From Gammaproteobacteria bacterium (lineage in GTDB: Bacteria; Pseudomonadota; Gammaproteobacteria; HK1), in the NCBI GenBank assembly GCA_022822245.1, contig JAJECB010000361.1, forward strand, positions 1 through 24,090: 24,090 bases of DNA, read 5' to 3'. Below, piece after piece: positions 22,479 through 24,090 of this stretch. The number at the start of each line of letters is the position of its first letter. The first letter of the stretch is position 1. Under the pieces are notes generated by a model, which had not been told where the DNA came from, did no database searches, and saw nothing but the letters and a program-made list of their open reading frames with translations. Made by a program: the position numbers and the translations under genes.

Positions 22479-23369
22479 CTATGCGGCCGCGTCCTCCCCG
22501 GTCTGGGCGGCGAAGATGGAGGTGTAGCCGCCGGACCAGTCGGGCGGGATGAGGCACGGGCGCGGGTCGTGGTGCGCCCAGCGGGCCGACCGGCCGCGCA
22601 CGACGGTTCCCGAGTGGCACGACGGATCGGGGTGCGGGGTGTACGGGAAGGCGTCGGCGGAGGCGTAGGCGTTGAGGAGAAGCGGGCGCCCGTCGTCGCG
22701 ACGGCTCGCCGGGGAGCCGTGCACGGTGCGGCAGTTGTGCACGGTGATGGACTCCGCCGGGGCCTCGACGTAGACCGCGCGCGACGTGGGGAGGGTGGAG
22801 ACGTCGGCCGGAGCGAGAGAGCCCACCCACTGGCCCCGGTCGTTGTACTGGTCGAAGAGGGGGCCGCCATGGCTGCCGGGGATGAATCCAAGCGCGCCGT
22901 CGTCGAGGCGGGTGTCCTGGAGATAGACCCCGATCGTGAGCGGGCTGTAGTTGGTGTGGGGATAGAACTGGATGTCCTGGTGCCAGTCCACCTGGTCCGC
23001 TCCGTCGTTCCACTTGTAGTTGAGCTTCGAGTGGTGGAAGACCACGTCGGGGCCGACGAGATCGGCGGCGACGTCGGCGATGGGCCCCGTCGCGAACTCC
23101 CAGAAGGTCTCGTGCCGCTCGTCGGGGCGCTTGAGCCGCCGAAGGCGCGGCGCCTCGGCCGAGTGGCCGGGAGCGATATCGAAGACGTTGCCGGAGCGGG
23201 TCTCGGCGCGGCTTCGCTCGACAAACTCGAAGGCGATGCGACGAAGCCGTTCCAGCCACTCCTCGCCGACGAAGCGCTCCACCGAGAGGTAGCCGTTCTC
23301 GAAGTAGGACTCGCGCTCGGCTTGCGAGAGCGCCCGCGGCGGGTGGGAGAGCACTTCTTCCGGGGTCAT
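22479..23369 (-). CDS. Phytanoyl-CoA dioxygenase (PhyH)-family oxygenase
   Basis: A 296-residue Fe(II)/2-oxoglutarate oxygenase of the PhyH family. The facial triad is H130-Q-D132 in DWHQDIQFYPHTN and H217 in NCRTVHGS; R228 in GRPLLLNAY should hold 2-oxoglutarate. The YFENGYLSVERFV opening and GALGFIPGSH (158-167) are family hallmarks. Bacterial members hydroxylate diverse small molecules, so a phytanoyl-CoA substrate should not be assumed. The SD AGGAG precedes the ATG by 6 bases. It follows the aminotransferase gene by 59 bases on the same strand, so the two were probably an operon. Confidence 0.92.
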   Translation of the reverse strand: MTPEEVLSHPPRALSQAERESYFENGYLSVERFVGEEWLERLRRIAFEFVERSRAETRSGNVFDIAPGHSAEAPRLRRLKRPDERHETFWEFATGPIADVAADLVGPDVVFHHSKLNYKWNDGADQVDWHQDIQFYPHTNYSPLTIGVYLQDTRLDDGALGFIPGSHGGPLFDQYNDRGQWVGSLAPADVSTLPTSRAVYVEAPAESITVHNCRTVHGSPASRRDDGRPLLLNAYASADAFPYTPHPDPSCHSGTVVRGRSARWAHHDPRPCLIPPDWSGGYTSIFAAQTGEDAAA

Positions 23370-23428
23370 TCTCTTCTCCTGCGGCGGCGGCGAAACGGCG
23401 GGGACGGGGGCGGTTACGGGGACTGCCG

Positions 23429-24082
23429 CTACGACGAATCCGTCATGGTAGCCGGAGCGGCGGCAAGGTGGTCCATCGCCGCGTCGACCCCGCCCCGCTG
23501 GTAGGGCGCGCCGGCGAGCCCGAGCCCCATCTCCACCGCCGCGAGGGTGCCGAGGAGGGTCACGTCGTTGAGATCGCCGAGGTGGCCGATGCGGAACACC
23601 CGGTCATCGAGCTTCCCGAGCCCGTTGCCGAGGGAGACGTCGAAGCGCTCCAGGATGAGGGCGCGGAGCGCGTCGGCGCTCCAGCCGTCCGGCATGCGGA
23701 CCGCGGTGAGCGATGCGCTCCGATGCTCGGGCGGCCGGCAGTTGAAGTCGAGGCCCCACGCCTGCACCGCCCGCCGCGTCGCGGCCGCGAACCGCCGGTG
23801 ACGGTCGAAGACCCGCTCCATCCCCTCCTCCTCCAGCATGGCGACGGCCTCCTTGAGGCCGAAGAGGAGGTTCGTCGCCGGGGTGAACGGGAAGTAGCCG
23901 GCCGCGTTCGGGTCCTCCATCGCCCGCCAGTCCCAGTAGCTCCGCGCGAGCTTCGCATCCGCGCCCGCGCGCCACCAGCAATTCTCATTTTGGCGAGGGT
24001 TGGGCGCGGGGTCGTGCAGGCGGCGGGTTGAAGGAGGCTTGACAACGTAGGGCTTGGCACCTATGGTGCGTGCCATGGGCAA
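23429..24082 (-). CDS. Serine-glyoxylate-type aminotransferase, C-terminal part only, with unrelated N-terminal sequence
   Basis: From about residue 41 (base 23964) the protein matches the C-terminal half of serine-glyoxylate or alanine-glyoxylate aminotransferases: AKLARSYWDWRAM, GYFPFTPATNLLFGLKEA, SLTAVRMPDGW, LGNGLGKLDDRVFRIGHLGDLNDVTLLGTLAAVEMGL, GGVDAAMDHL. Upstream of that, the frame (24082-23965) reads through P- and R-rich residues that do not match the family, and the expected pyridoxal-phosphate lysine region is absent. The frame starts with a TTG that has no SD. The gene is therefore probably broken by a rearrangement near 23965-23990, or by a misassembly. A non-functional fragment is likely, though expression beyond the window edge cannot be excluded. 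Confidence 0.75.
   Translation of the reverse strand: MPMARTIGAKPYVVKPPSTRRLHDPAPNPRQNENCWWRAGADAKLARSYWDWRAMEDPNAAGYFPFTPATNLLFGLKEAVAMLEEEGMERVFDRHRRFAAATRRAVQAWGLDFNCRPPEHRSASLTAVRMPDGWSADALRALILERFDVSLGNGLGKLDDRVFRIGHLGDLNDVTLLGTLAAVEMGLGLAGAPYQRGGVDAAMDHLAAAPATMTDSS
24039..24067 (+). promoter_or_regulatory. Near-consensus promoter at the right edge, with overlapping dyad
   Basis: TTGACA (24039-24044), a 17-base spacer and TATGGT (24062-24067) point out of the window. The -10 lies in a dyad: GCACC (24057-24061), TAT, GGTGC (24065-24069), plus outer TGGCAC (24055-24060) and GTGCCA (24070-24075). A regulator bound there would block the promoter, so autoregulation is plausible. Confidence 0.6.
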
Positions 24083-24090
24083 CCCGTGGT
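24075..24090 (+). CDS. Start of an outward gene (only the first codons visible)
   Basis: An ATG at 24075 lies 8 bases after the -10 box, exactly where transcription should begin, and there is no SD. A leaderless transcript starting with MGNPW is possible, but only five codons are visible, so this is a tentative call. Confidence 0.3.

Noticed and set aside
22479..23369. Assigning phytanoyl-CoA as the substrate
   Set aside because: Bacterial PhyH-family enzymes act on many small molecules and no acyl-CoA metabolism genes flank it.

Overview
High-GC bacterial DNA with dense coding, short intergenic gaps, Shine-Dalgarno starts and frequent GTG starts. The protein families present (a MetA-type homoserine O-succinyltransferase, an Lrp/AsnC regulator beside a glutamine-synthetase-like ligase, TauD and Rieske oxygenases, a serine-glyoxylate aminotransferase fragment) fit a Pseudomonadota genome. 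The class cannot be settled from the sequence. No rRNA, tRNA, CRISPR array, transposase or phage gene was seen.

Layout. 1-393: 3' end of a fumarylpyruvate-hydrolase-like gene, closed by a strong hairpin. 598-3669 (-): ribose/fructose-type sugar ABC transporter in the order ATPase, permease, binding protein, with a 286-base leader before the binding protein. 3881-5425 (+): RHH antitoxin and PIN toxin, with a perfect dyad across the antitoxin start codon, followed 14 bases later by a metallo-beta-lactamase-fold hydrolase. 5464-6269 (-): two coupled small genes of unknown function, less GC-rich than their neighbours. 6356-7129 (-): SDR dehydrogenase. 7316-9133 (-): TauD-type dioxygenase, a small four-cysteine protein and an unrecognised 193-residue protein, divergent from an LLM flavin oxidoreductase (9312-10397). 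10554-11798 (-): MFS transporter, divergent from a double NIPSNAP protein (11959-12594), a P-loop kinase-like protein and metA (to 14766). 14795-16486 (-): Rieske oxygenase and Lrp/AsnC regulator, divergent from a GS-like ligase and an alpha/beta hydrolase that overlap by one base (16672-19172). 19339-20589 (-): FMO-like flavoprotein. 20720-22336 (-): fusion of a DUF924 domain to a degenerate HATPase domain, with its own strong promoter. 22479-24082 (-): PhyH-type dioxygenase and the C-terminal part of a serine-glyoxylate-type aminotransferase whose upstream part is replaced by unrelated sequence. A strong outward promoter lies at the right edge.

How it may work together. The window reads as an accessory catabolic region: uptake (sugar ABC, MFS), five different oxygen- or flavin-dependent oxidoreductases (TauD, LLM, Rieske, FMO, PhyH), an SDR, a ring-fission hydrolase and an MBL hydrolase. 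Within this, the Lrp/Rieske/GS-like/hydrolase set looks like one regulated unit, possibly for an amine or amino-acid-like substrate (inference). metA is the one clear housekeeping biosynthesis gene. The most unusual items are the DUF924-HATPase fusion with its AT-rich promoter island, the long-range 12-bp inverted repeat in the Lrp/GS intergenic region, the antitoxin operator covering its own start codon, and the chimeric aminotransferase beside a probably leaderless outward gene.
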